A DNA stretch of 45,834 nt from contig NZ_KV812002.1 in assembly GCF_001813295.1 (NCBI RefSeq), forward strand, positions 118,448 to 164,281, read 5' to 3'. The translations under genes and the position numbers were made by a program. Every line of letters starts with the position of its first letter. Positions within the stretch are counted from its first letter, which is position 1. Below the pieces are notes generated by a model, which did no database searches, was not told the origin of the DNA, and was given only the letters and a program-made list of their open reading frames with translations. This document shows, in pieces, positions 27,370-34,769 of this stretch. The DNA comes from Streptococcus sp. HMSC072G04 (GTDB lineage: Bacteria; Bacillota; Bacilli; Lactobacillales; Streptococcaceae).

Positions 27370-28713
27370 ATGTTAGAGAAGTGGGAGAGTGTGAAAGGAA
27401 CCATCAAAACGATGGGAAAAGATCTATCGGCGGCCTTTGACTGGGCTTTTGATCGTCTCTTTTCAAAGATTCGGCTGACCAATGAACAGTTTGTCTATGT
27501 GCTCTTGTCTGTTGTTTTTATCGTGGCCAATGCCATTTTGTGGGTGCAAAAGTTCCAAGGCTTTCCGATTACTGCAACCGAACGGCCAGAGGTTGTGTAC
27601 AAGGCAACAACACCGGCTGATCAGATTCCTCATACAGCGCGGATCATGGCCAATGGAGATCAGCTCTATCATGATTTGGTCTATATGAGCGCGCAAAAAG
27701 AAGATGGGACCTATGATTTTCATGAAAATTATGAGTATGTCAAACCCTGGCTACAAAAGGCGGATCTGGCCTTGGGCGATTTTGAGGGAACCATTAACCC
27801 CAATTACTATTTGTCAGGTTATCCCCTCTTTAATGCGCCGAGCGAAGTCGTACCAGCCATCAAGGATGCTGGTTATGATGTCATGGATTTGGGACACAAC
27901 CACATCCTGGATTCAGGCCTAGAAGGGGTCTATTCGACAGCCAAGGCCTTTGAAGATGCAGGCATCACCCCTGTCGGTGTTTACACGCATGAAAAGAGAG
28001 GCCAGGCCCCCTTAGTGATCAAGGAAGTGAATGGCATCAAGATTGCTATTCTAGCCTACGCTTACGGCTTTAATGGAATGGAAACGACCCTTACTCCAGA
28101 AGAGCAAGCAGATGTCTTGTCTGATCTGGATGAAGAGCGGATGAAGGCGGAGATCCAAAAGGCAGAGCAAGAGGCAGATATTACTATTGTCATGCCTCAG
28201 ATGGGAATCGAGTACCAGTTGGAGCCGACAGAAGAACAAAAAGAGCTCTATCACAAGATGGTTTCTTGGGGAGCTGATATTGTCTTTGGCGGACATCCCC
28301 ATGTTGTTGAGCCTGCTGAAGTGGTCAATAAAGATGGTCAAAACAAGCTCATCATCTACTCAATGGGGAATTTCCTGTCCAATCAGCGTCTGGAAACGAT
28401 GGGGGATGTGGAGACTGCCCAATGGACAGAGCGAGGGGTCTTGATGGATGTGACCATCGAAAAGGTTGGTCGCAAGACACGGATTAAGACGGCTACTGCT
28501 CATCCAACCTGGGTCAGTCGGACTCCGAAAGGAACCTATTCTCCTGAAGGCTATGACTTGTACAAGTACCAGACCTATATTTTGGAAGATTTTATCCAGG
28601 GTGGCAAATACCGCGACAAGCTGGATGAGGAGACCAAGGAGAGAGTGGACACGGCCTACCGAGAAATGAAGGAACATGTTCACTTGGACTGGCCTCAGAG
28701 TGGAAAGGAATAG
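27370..28713 (+). CDS. capA: CapA/PgsA family metallophosphoesterase-like protein
   Basis: From ATG 27370 (AGAGG 6 nt upstream) a 447-residue membrane-anchored protein. A short cytoplasmic part and one membrane segment (VYVLLSVVFIVANAILWV, about 40-58) precede the extracellular CapA domain with MANGD, LALGDFEGTINP, DLGHNHILDSG, FGGHPHVVEP and IYSMGNFLSNQ, the metal-site motifs of this family. PgsA/CapA takes part in poly-gamma-glutamate export in Bacillus, but the capB/capC partners are absent here, so the role is open. Three nt separate it from the MutS-like gene. The longer reading from 27241 starts inside a terminator and is rejected. Confidence 0.88.
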   Translation: MLEKWESVKGTIKTMGKDLSAAFDWAFDRLFSKIRLTNEQFVYVLLSVVFIVANAILWVQKFQGFPITATERPEVVYKATTPADQIPHTARIMANGDQLYHDLVYMSAQKEDGTYDFHENYEYVKPWLQKADLALGDFEGTINPNYYLSGYPLFNAPSEVVPAIKDAGYDVMDLGHNHILDSGLEGVYSTAKAFEDAGITPVGVYTHEKRGQAPLVIKEVNGIKIAILAYAYGFNGMETTLTPEEQADVLSDLDEERMKAEIQKAEQEADITIVMPQMGIEYQLEPTEEQKELYHKMVSWGADIVFGGHPHVVEPAEVVNKDGQNKLIIYSMGNFLSNQRLETMGDVETAQWTERGVLMDVTIEKVGRKTRIKTATAHPTWVSRTPKGTYSPEGYDLYKYQTYILEDFIQGGKYRDKLDEETKERVDTAYREMKEHVHLDWPQSGKE

Positions 28714-28716
28714 AGC

Positions 28717-30381
28717 ATGGAAGGAAATGTGAACTGGATCCCGCTTGGGATCCTAGGATTGATAGTGGTGATTTGGGCAACCAAATTTCTTACAGCCATC
28801 CGCCTCAAGCAAAAGCTGAAGAAGGCTTGGGATGGGGCGCCTTTCTTTCGCAAGAAAGACACAGAAGAAAGTTTGATAGATAGTCTGACTTATCCAGCTA
28901 AGGGAAGGACGATCGATAGCCAAGTGGATGATCAGACCTGGCATGATTTGGCTCTGGATGCGGTCTTTGATCAACTCAACTATACCCAATCGAGCCTTGG
29001 AGCAGAGGCTCTCTATCAAAAGATGCGCCTGCTGGAATTCCAGCCTCAGGACCAGCTTCATGACTTAGAAGCCTTCTTTGAAGAGCATCCTGATTTGCGC
29101 CTCAAGGTCCAGGTCATTTTCAACCAACTGGGCAAGAAAAACCACAACATGGCGCGGAGCATTGTCGCAAATCCCGGCAAGCATTATGCAGGTTTACCCC
29201 TCTATCTAGCCTTGGCCTGTCTTCCTATTGTCTGTCTCTTTGCCATCCCCTTTGAGCCAGTCGGGGCCATTACCCTCTTGGTGATCAGTGTGGTCTTTAA
29301 TATTGTCTTTTCGAGTTTGCGCAATTGGTCCAATAAAATCCGTCTGGACAATGTTAGCTATCTGGTCCGCATCTTTGCTTCGGCAGAACGCTTGAGCCAT
29401 CTAGCCTTGCCACAACAAGAAGAACTAAAGCAGGCAGTCAAACCCTTTAAGAAAACGCGGATCCTTGCCAGTGTCTTGCAGAGTCCAACGGGGACTTCGG
29501 AAATGGAAATTATTCTCCTCTACCTCAATGTCCTCTTTTTACTCCCGCAGATCGCTCAGGTTTATATTTACAATCAGGTGAAGGCTCATCAAAAAGAGGC
29601 CCAGAAGCTTCTGGATCTCCTTGGAGAGATGGAAGTTGCTATTAGTCTCTTGCGCCATAAGCGGAATCTAGAAGTGGTCTGTCAGCCAGTCTTTATAGAG
29701 ACGGGTGGGATTGAAGGTGAGACGCTCTATCATCCCTTGCTGTCTAATCCGATTGCGAATGATGTGCATTTTCAAAAAAATATGGTCATCAGTGGGGACA
29801 ATGCTTCCGGGAAATCGACCTATTTGAAAACTGTCGCTATCAATGCTATTCTGGCTCAAGGATTAGGCTTTGCCTATGGAGAAAGATTGGCCCTTCCTTA
29901 TGGTCATGTCCTAACAGCTATGGATGTGAGCGATGACATTGAAGTTGGAGATAGCTACTTTATCACTGAGAGTAAAGCTATTTTACGTATGATTCAGCAT
30001 CTGAAAGAGCTAGGTTTTCACTACTTCTTTATTGACGAGCTCTTTAAGGGGACCAATACCATTGAGCGGATCGGATCAGGCCTTGGGATTGTCCGCTGGT
30101 TGGCTGCCCAAAACTGCCTCTACATGATCTCCAGCCATGATATTGAGCTGGTCGCAGCCTCCGGTGAAGTCAATGATAATTACCATTTTGACAGTCGCTA
30201 TGTGGATGGCAAGATCGTCTTTGACTACCAGATTAAGCCAGGGTCAGCTGTGACTAAGAATGCGGTCAATACGCTAGAAAGTCTGCATTATCCAGAGGAG
30301 ATTACGCAAACAGCCAAGGAATTGATTGACCAGTATGAAGAGACGGGACACTGGTCTTTGAAAGAAATTGAAAAAGAATGA
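28717..30381 (+). CDS. Membrane-anchored MutS-like ATPase
   Basis: A 554-residue protein with an N-terminal membrane segment (about 8-25), two further ones near 165-205, a helical core resembling MutS domain III, and a C-terminal MutS-V ATPase: Walker A SGDNASGKSTYLK, then DDIEVGDSYFITE, Walker B HYFFIDELFKGTN and YMISSHD. There is no mismatch-binding or Smr domain, so it is distinct from mutS2 at 13729. The function of this membrane branch is not known to me. It is coupled to capA (3-nt gap) and followed by the DUF554 gene (22-nt gap). Confidence 0.85.
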   Translation: MEGNVNWIPLGILGLIVVIWATKFLTAIRLKQKLKKAWDGAPFFRKKDTEESLIDSLTYPAKGRTIDSQVDDQTWHDLALDAVFDQLNYTQSSLGAEALYQKMRLLEFQPQDQLHDLEAFFEEHPDLRLKVQVIFNQLGKKNHNMARSIVANPGKHYAGLPLYLALACLPIVCLFAIPFEPVGAITLLVISVVFNIVFSSLRNWSNKIRLDNVSYLVRIFASAERLSHLALPQQEELKQAVKPFKKTRILASVLQSPTGTSEMEIILLYLNVLFLLPQIAQVYIYNQVKAHQKEAQKLLDLLGEMEVAISLLRHKRNLEVVCQPVFIETGGIEGETLYHPLLSNPIANDVHFQKNMVISGDNASGKSTYLKTVAINAILAQGLGFAYGERLALPYGHVLTAMDVSDDIEVGDSYFITESKAILRMIQHLKELGFHYFFIDELFKGTNTIERIGSGLGIVRWLAAQNCLYMISSHDIELVAASGEVNDNYHFDSRYVDGKIVFDYQIKPGSAVTKNAVNTLESLHYPEEITQTAKELIDQYEETGHWSLKEIEKE

Positions 30382-30403
30382 AAATGAACGAAGGAGTTTG
30401 TCA

Positions 30404-31120
30404 ATGATCGGTTTAGGGACCTTCTATAATGCCTTAGGGGTCGTGTTTGGTGGGCTATTAGGATTGCTCATCGGTCAACGTTTGTCAGAAGATTTTCATG
30501 AGACCCTTCTGAAAGTGACAGGAGTTGCTGTTTTTGTCTTAGGCATCGCAGGGACCTTGGAAAAGATGCTGGTGGTGCATGGAAGTCATGTGGAAAGTCA
30601 CGGCAGTATGATGTTGATTCTGAGTCTAGTAATCGGGACCGTTATCGGGGAACTCTTGAAGATTGAGGAGGGCTTTGAGCGCCTGGGAACTTGGCTAAAG
30701 GAAAAGACGGGCAACCAAGGCGATACTAGTTTTGTTGATGCCTTTATGACCACGGCCTTGACTATTTGTATTGGGGCTATGGCGGTGGTCGGAGCCGTCC
30801 AGGATGGCCTGACAGGCGGCACCTCGACCTTGTTGGCCAAGGCTATTCTCGATATGGTTATCGTTCTGGTCTTGACCGTTTCAAAAGGAAAGGGTGCGAT
30901 CTTTGCGGTGGTTCCACTCGTGATCTTTCAAGGTTTGATCACGCTATTGGCCCATTTGATCGCACCGATCATGACTCCACAAGCCCTTTCGAATCTGTCG
31001 CTAGTCGGCTCCAGCCTCATTCTCTGTGTAGGGATCAATCTCATCTGGGGCAAACGAATCAAGGTCGCTAATCTCCTGCCAGCAGTGCTGATTGCCATTA
31101 TTTGGGCCTTTGTTGGCTAA
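30404..31120 (+). CDS. DUF554 family membrane protein
   Basis: From ATG 30404 (GAAGGAG 7 nt upstream) 238 residues with about six membrane segments. Family pattern seen: MIGLGTFYNALGVVFGGLLG, GTVIGELLKIE, CIGAMAVVGAVQDGLTGG, then a Gly-poor C-terminal transmembrane pair. Unknown function; often called a putative transporter. Third gene of the capA unit. Structured repeat copy 3 begins 47 nt after the stop. Confidence 0.85.
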   Translation: MIGLGTFYNALGVVFGGLLGLLIGQRLSEDFHETLLKVTGVAVFVLGIAGTLEKMLVVHGSHVESHGSMMLILSLVIGTVIGELLKIEEGFERLGTWLKEKTGNQGDTSFVDAFMTTALTICIGAMAVVGAVQDGLTGGTSTLLAKAILDMVIVLVLTVSKGKGAIFAVVPLVIFQGLITLLAHLIAPIMTPQALSNLSLVGSSLILCVGINLIWGKRIKVANLLPAVLIAIIWAFVG

Positions 31121-31167
31121 AAAAGAGAAGCTAACCAGGAGCTTCAGATTTAAGACAAAGTCATATC

Positions 31168-31356
31168 AAAAACTTTCCTTAGGTGAGTACGGACGTCAGC
31201 GACCTTCTTCGAAGTTCCATGACTAAGTTTTGAGCCCCTTCGCTCTTTAATTTCTGGGCTCAGGCTAAAACAGTTTCCCAAACTGTTTTACTCTCAATAA
31301 TTCCGAGTGCCTGAAACGTATTGTTTCAGGCACTTTTCTCACAGCGGAAAGTTTTT
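31168..31356 (+). repeat. Structured 3' UTR repeat, copy 3 (expanded)
   Basis: Perfect 11-bp closing pair AAAAACTTTCC (31168-31178) / GGAAAGTTTTT (31346-31356). It holds the same core and the final hairpin GTGCCTGAAAC/GTTTCAGGCAC. The middle hairpin is replaced by a longer insert with TGAGCCC/GGGCTCA and a 10-bp hairpin AAAACAGTTT/AAACTGTTTT. Sense strand of the DUF554 gene. Confidence 0.9.
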
Positions 31357-31452
31357 ATATTTTCTTGATTCATTCTAAAAATAGGAACTCATTTTTACTT
31401 ACTTTTAGAATCGATTAACTTATTTTACTTTAAAATAGTTTGTCTCATTCTA

Positions 31453-31484
31453 AAGCTAAGCGGTAAAGAATGGTTAGCTTTTTT
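31453..31484 (+). terminator. Isolated terminator-like hairpin
   Basis: AAGCTAA (31453-31459) / TTAGCTT (31474-31480) with a T run. No gene directly upstream; it may stop read-through from the repeat. Otherwise the gap 31357-31628 shows only AT-rich sequence and the next promoter. Confidence 0.6.
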
Positions 31485-31585
31485 GCTTGCCTTTGTAGTC
31501 TTGTTAGAAAAATGAAGGTGCTCCGATAAAGGGGGGTATTTTCTTTTTGCAAATACGGGAATTCATTTATGGAAAACCTGATTTT

Positions 31586-31594
31586 TGGTATGAT
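31586..31594 (+). promoter_or_regulatory. Extended -10 promoter of the HD hydrolase gene
   Basis: TGG followed by TATGAT (31589-31594), 35 nt before the ATG at 31629. Confidence 0.5.
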
Positions 31595-31628
31595 AGTCGT
31601 AATTTCGAATAGGGAGGTTGGAGTCGCC

Positions 31629-32207
31629 ATGAGTGATCTGAATCAGACAGTTGAATTTATTAAAGAAATCGAGAAATTAAAGTCAGTAACAAGGTTTAAT
31701 AGAACCCTTGATGGACGGTTTGAAAATAGTGCCGAGCATTCTTGGCAGGGTGCGATAGCTGCGATGGTTCTGCAAGATTATTATCCTGAAAAATTGAATA
31801 TGGAAAAGGTGATTTCTATGTTACTGATCCATGATTTAGGTGAGATTTATGCCGGAGATACTTGGGTGTTTGATGATGAAAAAAAGCTTCATGCTCATGA
31901 TAGAGAGCTAGCATCTATAGAAAAAACAATGAGCCTCCTTCCAGAAGCAACATATTTGAATATGAAAAAATCGTGGTTGGAGTTTGAAAAAGGGCAGAGT
32001 CCTGAGGCAAGATATGCAAGAGTGATTGACGCATTGGTACCACTGATCAATCACTTGGAAGTGTCAGATGTCAATTATAATCCCGATCATATCCGTTCAG
32101 AGATGGTATTAGAAAAGAAAAAGTTCATAAAAAGTGAATCGGAAGAATTATGGAAACTGACGGAAGAGTTGGTTCAGGAAAGTGTGGAAAAGGGCTTATA
32201 TTTATAA
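31629..32207 (+). CDS. HD domain hydrolase (YfbR/5'-nucleotidase-like)
   Basis: Start at ATG 31629, after GGGAGGTTGGAG; the ORF is open further up to 31569 without a ribosome binding site. The 192 residues contain the HD metal motifs: first His in AEHSW, HD pair in LLIHDLGEIYAGD, and a later Asp in RVIDALVPLINH. Such proteins remove phosphate from deoxynucleotides or related substrates; the exact substrate is not shown. Single gene with its own terminator. Confidence 0.8.
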   Translation: MSDLNQTVEFIKEIEKLKSVTRFNRTLDGRFENSAEHSWQGAIAAMVLQDYYPEKLNMEKVISMLLIHDLGEIYAGDTWVFDDEKKLHAHDRELASIEKTMSLLPEATYLNMKKSWLEFEKGQSPEARYARVIDALVPLINHLEVSDVNYNPDHIRSEMVLEKKKFIKSESEELWKLTEELVQESVEKGLYL

Positions 32208-32248
32208 GATCAATTGGCCTTTAGTAGCAATTTTCAGCCCAAGAGGAT

Positions 32249-32273
32249 ACCACCTGTTTTCACGGGTGGTTTT
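32249..32273 (+). terminator. Terminator of the HD hydrolase gene
   Basis: ACCACC (32249-32254) / GGTGGT (32265-32270), then TTTT. Confidence 0.7.
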
Positions 32274-32288
32274 GACTTGCTTGATCTG

Positions 32289-32297
32289 TGGTATAAT
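32289..32297 (+). promoter_or_regulatory. Extended -10 promoter of the phosphatase-hydrolase pair
   Basis: TGG followed by TATAAT (32292-32297), 46 nt before the ATG at 32344. Confidence 0.6.
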
Positions 32298-32343
32298 GGG
32301 ATCAGATAATTTGCACCCTTTGAAAGGGAAAAGGTTAGATTGT

Positions 32344-33192
32344 ATGATTAAGTTGATTGCAACAGATATGGATGGGACCTTATTAGATGAGCGAGGAGAG
32401 GTGGATCTCCCGCGCCTGGAAAGGCTATTGGACCACTTGGATCAAAAAGGGATTCGCTTTGTCATTGCGACGGGAAATGAAATCCATCGCATGCGCCAGC
32501 TCTTGGGTCCTTTGGTCAAACGGGTGACCCTAGTCGTGGCCAATGGAGCTCGGATTTTTGAGGATGACCAGATGATTCTAGGAAAATTCTGGGATCGAGA
32601 ACTAGTAGAGGCAGTTCTTGCTTATTTTAAGGGGCGGGAAATTTCGGACCAGCTGGTTGTGTCAGCTGTTAATGGTGGCTTTGCTAAGGAAGGCACGGTC
32701 TTTACAGAAGTTGAGAAATTCATGCAGCCGGAAGTGATTGAAGCCTTGTACAAACGGATGAAGTTTGTCCCCGAATTGACAGCAGATCTATTTGATCAGG
32801 TGCTTAAAATGAGCTTGGTGGTTGGCTTGGATCGTCTTGATCAAGTGCGTCGAGAAGTCCAGCAAGCTTTTGGAGATCAGCTCATGGCGGTTTCGAGCGG
32901 TTTTGGCAGCATGGATCTCTTACAAGCCGGCATTCACAAGGCTTGGGGTCTGGCTCAATTAATGGAGAAGTGGCAACTTCATGCCAGCCAGGTCATGGCC
33001 TTTGGGGATAGCGGAAACGACATCGAAATGCTTGAAATGGCTGCTCACTCCTATGCTGTAGCCAATGCAGAAGAAGCTGTCAAGGCTGTTGCCAAACACC
33101 TAGCACCGAGCCATCAGGAAGGTGGTGTCTACCAGGTGATCGAAGAGTATCTAGGATTGACCCTCTGGGAACAAGTGAAAGGAAAGAATTAG
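32344..33192 (+). CDS. Cof-type HAD-IIB sugar phosphatase
   Basis: From ATG 32344, 282 residues. HAD motif I is DMDGTLLDERG (nucleophile Asp), motif II IATGNE, a cap domain of type IIB in the middle, and motif IV GDSGNDIEMLEMA. Acts on small phosphorylated sugars or cofactors in the cytosol; substrate unknown. The open frame to the left (to 32182) lacks a ribosome binding site and runs through the terminator above. The stop TAG is directly followed by the ATG of the SGNH hydrolase gene. Confidence 0.9.
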   Translation: MIKLIATDMDGTLLDERGEVDLPRLERLLDHLDQKGIRFVIATGNEIHRMRQLLGPLVKRVTLVVANGARIFEDDQMILGKFWDRELVEAVLAYFKGREISDQLVVSAVNGGFAKEGTVFTEVEKFMQPEVIEALYKRMKFVPELTADLFDQVLKMSLVVGLDRLDQVRREVQQAFGDQLMAVSSGFGSMDLLQAGIHKAWGLAQLMEKWQLHASQVMAFGDSGNDIEMLEMAAHSYAVANAEEAVKAVAKHLAPSHQEGGVYQVIEEYLGLTLWEQVKGKN

Positions 33193-33825
33193 ATGGCGGT
33201 ACAACTGTTAGAAGACTGGCTCTTAAAGGAGCAGGAGAAAATCATAACAACCTATCGGGAACTCAATCAATCCCCTCTGAAGGAGCCTGGTTTGATCTTT
33301 ATCGGAGACTCCATCGTGGAGTATTTTCCCATTCATGAACTATTACAAAGTCCGAAACACATGGTCAATCGAGGAGTGCGAGGCTATAAGACGGATCTTC
33401 TTCGTGAGCATCTAGACGCCCATGTCTTTGGAACGGCGGTGGATCAGATCTTTCTCTTGATCGGGACCAATGATATCGGAAAAGAAATTCCTCAAAAGGA
33501 AACCTTGGACAATGTAGAAGCGGTCTTACAAGCAATTATGCGAGATTTTCCGCTGACCTACATCAACCTGATCTCGGTTCTACCGGTGAGTCGAGATGAG
33601 CGCTATAAACAAAAGATCTATGTGCGGACCAATGAAAAAATTCAGGCCCTCAATCAAGCCTATCAAGAATTGGCCCAGGCCTACCACCAGGTCAGCTATG
33701 TCGATGTGTATTCGTCTTTATTGGATGAAAAGGGGCAGTTGGCAGAAGCCTATACGACAGATGGTCTCCATTTAAGTGTGGCTGGTTACCGAGTTCTAGC
33801 CCAAGCTCTGCAGGAGACATTATAG
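33193..33825 (+). CDS. SGNH/GDSL hydrolase
   Basis: A 210-residue esterase-like protein with block I IFIGDSIVEYFP (Ser nucleophile), block III IGTNDIG, and block V DGLHLSVAGY (Asp and His). Resembles the platelet-activating-factor acetylhydrolase branch. No signal peptide, so an intracellular esterase or deacetylase is likely. It starts directly at the stop of the phosphatase gene, so the two are translationally coupled. Confidence 0.88.
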   Translation: MAVQLLEDWLLKEQEKIITTYRELNQSPLKEPGLIFIGDSIVEYFPIHELLQSPKHMVNRGVRGYKTDLLREHLDAHVFGTAVDQIFLLIGTNDIGKEIPQKETLDNVEAVLQAIMRDFPLTYINLISVLPVSRDERYKQKIYVRTNEKIQALNQAYQELAQAYHQVSYVDVYSSLLDEKGQLAEAYTTDGLHLSVAGYRVLAQALQETL

Positions 33826-33859
33826 AGACAAAAATAGGGAGCGAAAAAAGCCCAACTAG

Positions 33860-33889
33860 ACAAATCTTCAAAGGAAGATTTGTTTTTTT
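33860..33889 (+). terminator. Terminator before the cop operon
   Basis: ACAAATCTTC (33860-33869) / GAAGATTTGT (33874-33883) perfect 10-bp stem, then seven T. Confidence 0.9.
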
Positions 33890-33901
33890 AAAATATTTTG
33901 G

Positions 33902-33930
33902 TTGACAAATGTAAATCTTAGGAGTAGAAT
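33902..33930 (+). promoter_or_regulatory. cop operon promoter
   Basis: -35 TTGACA (33902-33907), 17-bp spacer, -10 TAGAAT (33925-33930). The first cop box overlaps the -35. Confidence 0.8.
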
Positions 33931-33954
33931 AGCATCATAAGATTTACAAATGTA
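33904..33954 (+). promoter_or_regulatory. Two CopY operators (cop boxes)
   Basis: GACAAATGTA (33904-33913) and TACAAATGTA (33945-33954) both match the known CopY site KACANNTGTA. They flank the -10 box at 41-bp spacing, so a CopY dimer at each site would shut the promoter. Confidence 0.88.
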
Positions 33955-33973
33955 GATTTTGAAAGGAGAGGTC

Positions 33974-34369
33974 ATGCAAATTTCCAATGCGGAATGGCGT
34001 ATCATGAAGATTATCTGGATGGAAGGCAAGCAGACCAGCACGGATTTGATCGCAGTCTTGTCTGAGCGCTTTGACTGGTCGAAGTCGACCATCAAGACTC
34101 TCTTGACGCGCTTGGTTGAAAAGGGCTGTCTGACCAGAGAAAAATCTGGTAAAGCCTTTGTCTACTCGGCACTATTGACGCAGGACCAGAGTTTAGACTT
34201 GGTCGTTGAGGATGTGAAGGACAAGGTTTGTTCAAAAAGGATTGTCCAGGTGCTTGAAAACTTGATTCAGGCGAGTGACTTTACGCTAGCAGATCTTAAT
34301 CAGCTACAACAAGTCCTCGAAGAAAAGAAAGCAGAGGCTGTCGAAACAGTCCCTTGCAATTGTATGTAA
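33974..34369 (+). CDS. copY: Copper-responsive repressor CopY
   Basis: BlaI/CopY winged-helix repressor of the operon; copper displaces zinc and releases DNA. Start at ATG 33974, 2-8 nt after GGAGAGG; an in-frame TTG at 33959 is less likely. The 131 residues have the recognition region SKSTIKTLLTRL, and metal ligands Cys52 plus the C-terminal Cys128-Asn-Cys130. The single CxC tail followed by Met matches, as I recall, the pneumococcal CopY, which uses Cys52, Cys128 and Cys130, and differs from the double CxC of Enterococcus hirae. Confidence 0.94.
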   Translation: MQISNAEWRIMKIIWMEGKQTSTDLIAVLSERFDWSKSTIKTLLTRLVEKGCLTREKSGKAFVYSALLTQDQSLDLVVEDVKDKVCSKRIVQVLENLIQASDFTLADLNQLQQVLEEKKAEAVETVPCNCM

Positions 34370-34387
34370 TAGAAAGAAGGAAATTCT

Positions 34388-34759
34388 ATGTTTGGATTGG
34401 TGATTAGTATTGTTTGTTTACTTGTGGTTGTCTTTATTGCTTGGTGGTTCTTTGCAGAACATGAAAAGATGAGTGACCACGCTCGTCAAAAATCAGGTTA
34501 TCAAGAAATTGAAGTCGAAGTCATGGGGGGCTATTCGCCTGAAACCATTGTCCTGAAAAAGAATGTTCCAGCCCGGATCATCTTTAACCGCAAGGATCCC
34601 TCTTCATGTCTTGACCAAGTGGTCTTTCCAGACTTTGGGGTGCATGAAGATTTGCCTTTGGGTGAAAAACATGTCATTGAAATTACGCCAGAAAATGCGG
34701 GCGAATATGGGTATTCATGTGGTATGAATATGATGCATGGTCACATGATTGTGGAATAA
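34388..34759 (+). CDS. cupA: Membrane-anchored cupredoxin-like copper chaperone CupA
   Basis: A 123-residue protein with an N-terminal membrane anchor (about 1-22, [19 protein letters not shown]) and a cupredoxin-fold domain. Cu(I) ligands expected from the pneumococcal protein are present: Cys74 in SSCLDQV and Cys111 with Met113, Met115/116 and Met120 in [11 protein letters not shown]. It holds Cu(I) at the inner face of the membrane and passes it to CopA. AGAAGGAAA precedes the ATG. Second gene of the operon. Confidence 0.92.
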   Translation: MFGLVISIVCLLVVVFIAWWFFAEHEKMSDHARQKSGYQEIEVEVMGGYSPETIVLKKNVPARIIFNRKDPSSCLDQVVFPDFGVHEDLPLGEKHVIEITPENAGEYGYSCGMNMMHGHMIVE

Positions 34760-34769
34760 AGGAGTAGGT

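Noticed and set aside
32182..32343. Longer phosphatase start overlapping the HD hydrolase gene
   Set aside because: The extension crosses the terminator and promoter at 32249-32297 and has no homology-like features before MIKLIATDMDGT.
34352..34369. CopY seems truncated: only one CxC motif before the stop
   Set aside because: Numbering from ATG 33974 gives Cys52, Cys128 and Cys130, the set I recall for pneumococcal CopY, so a single CxC tail is normal for this group.
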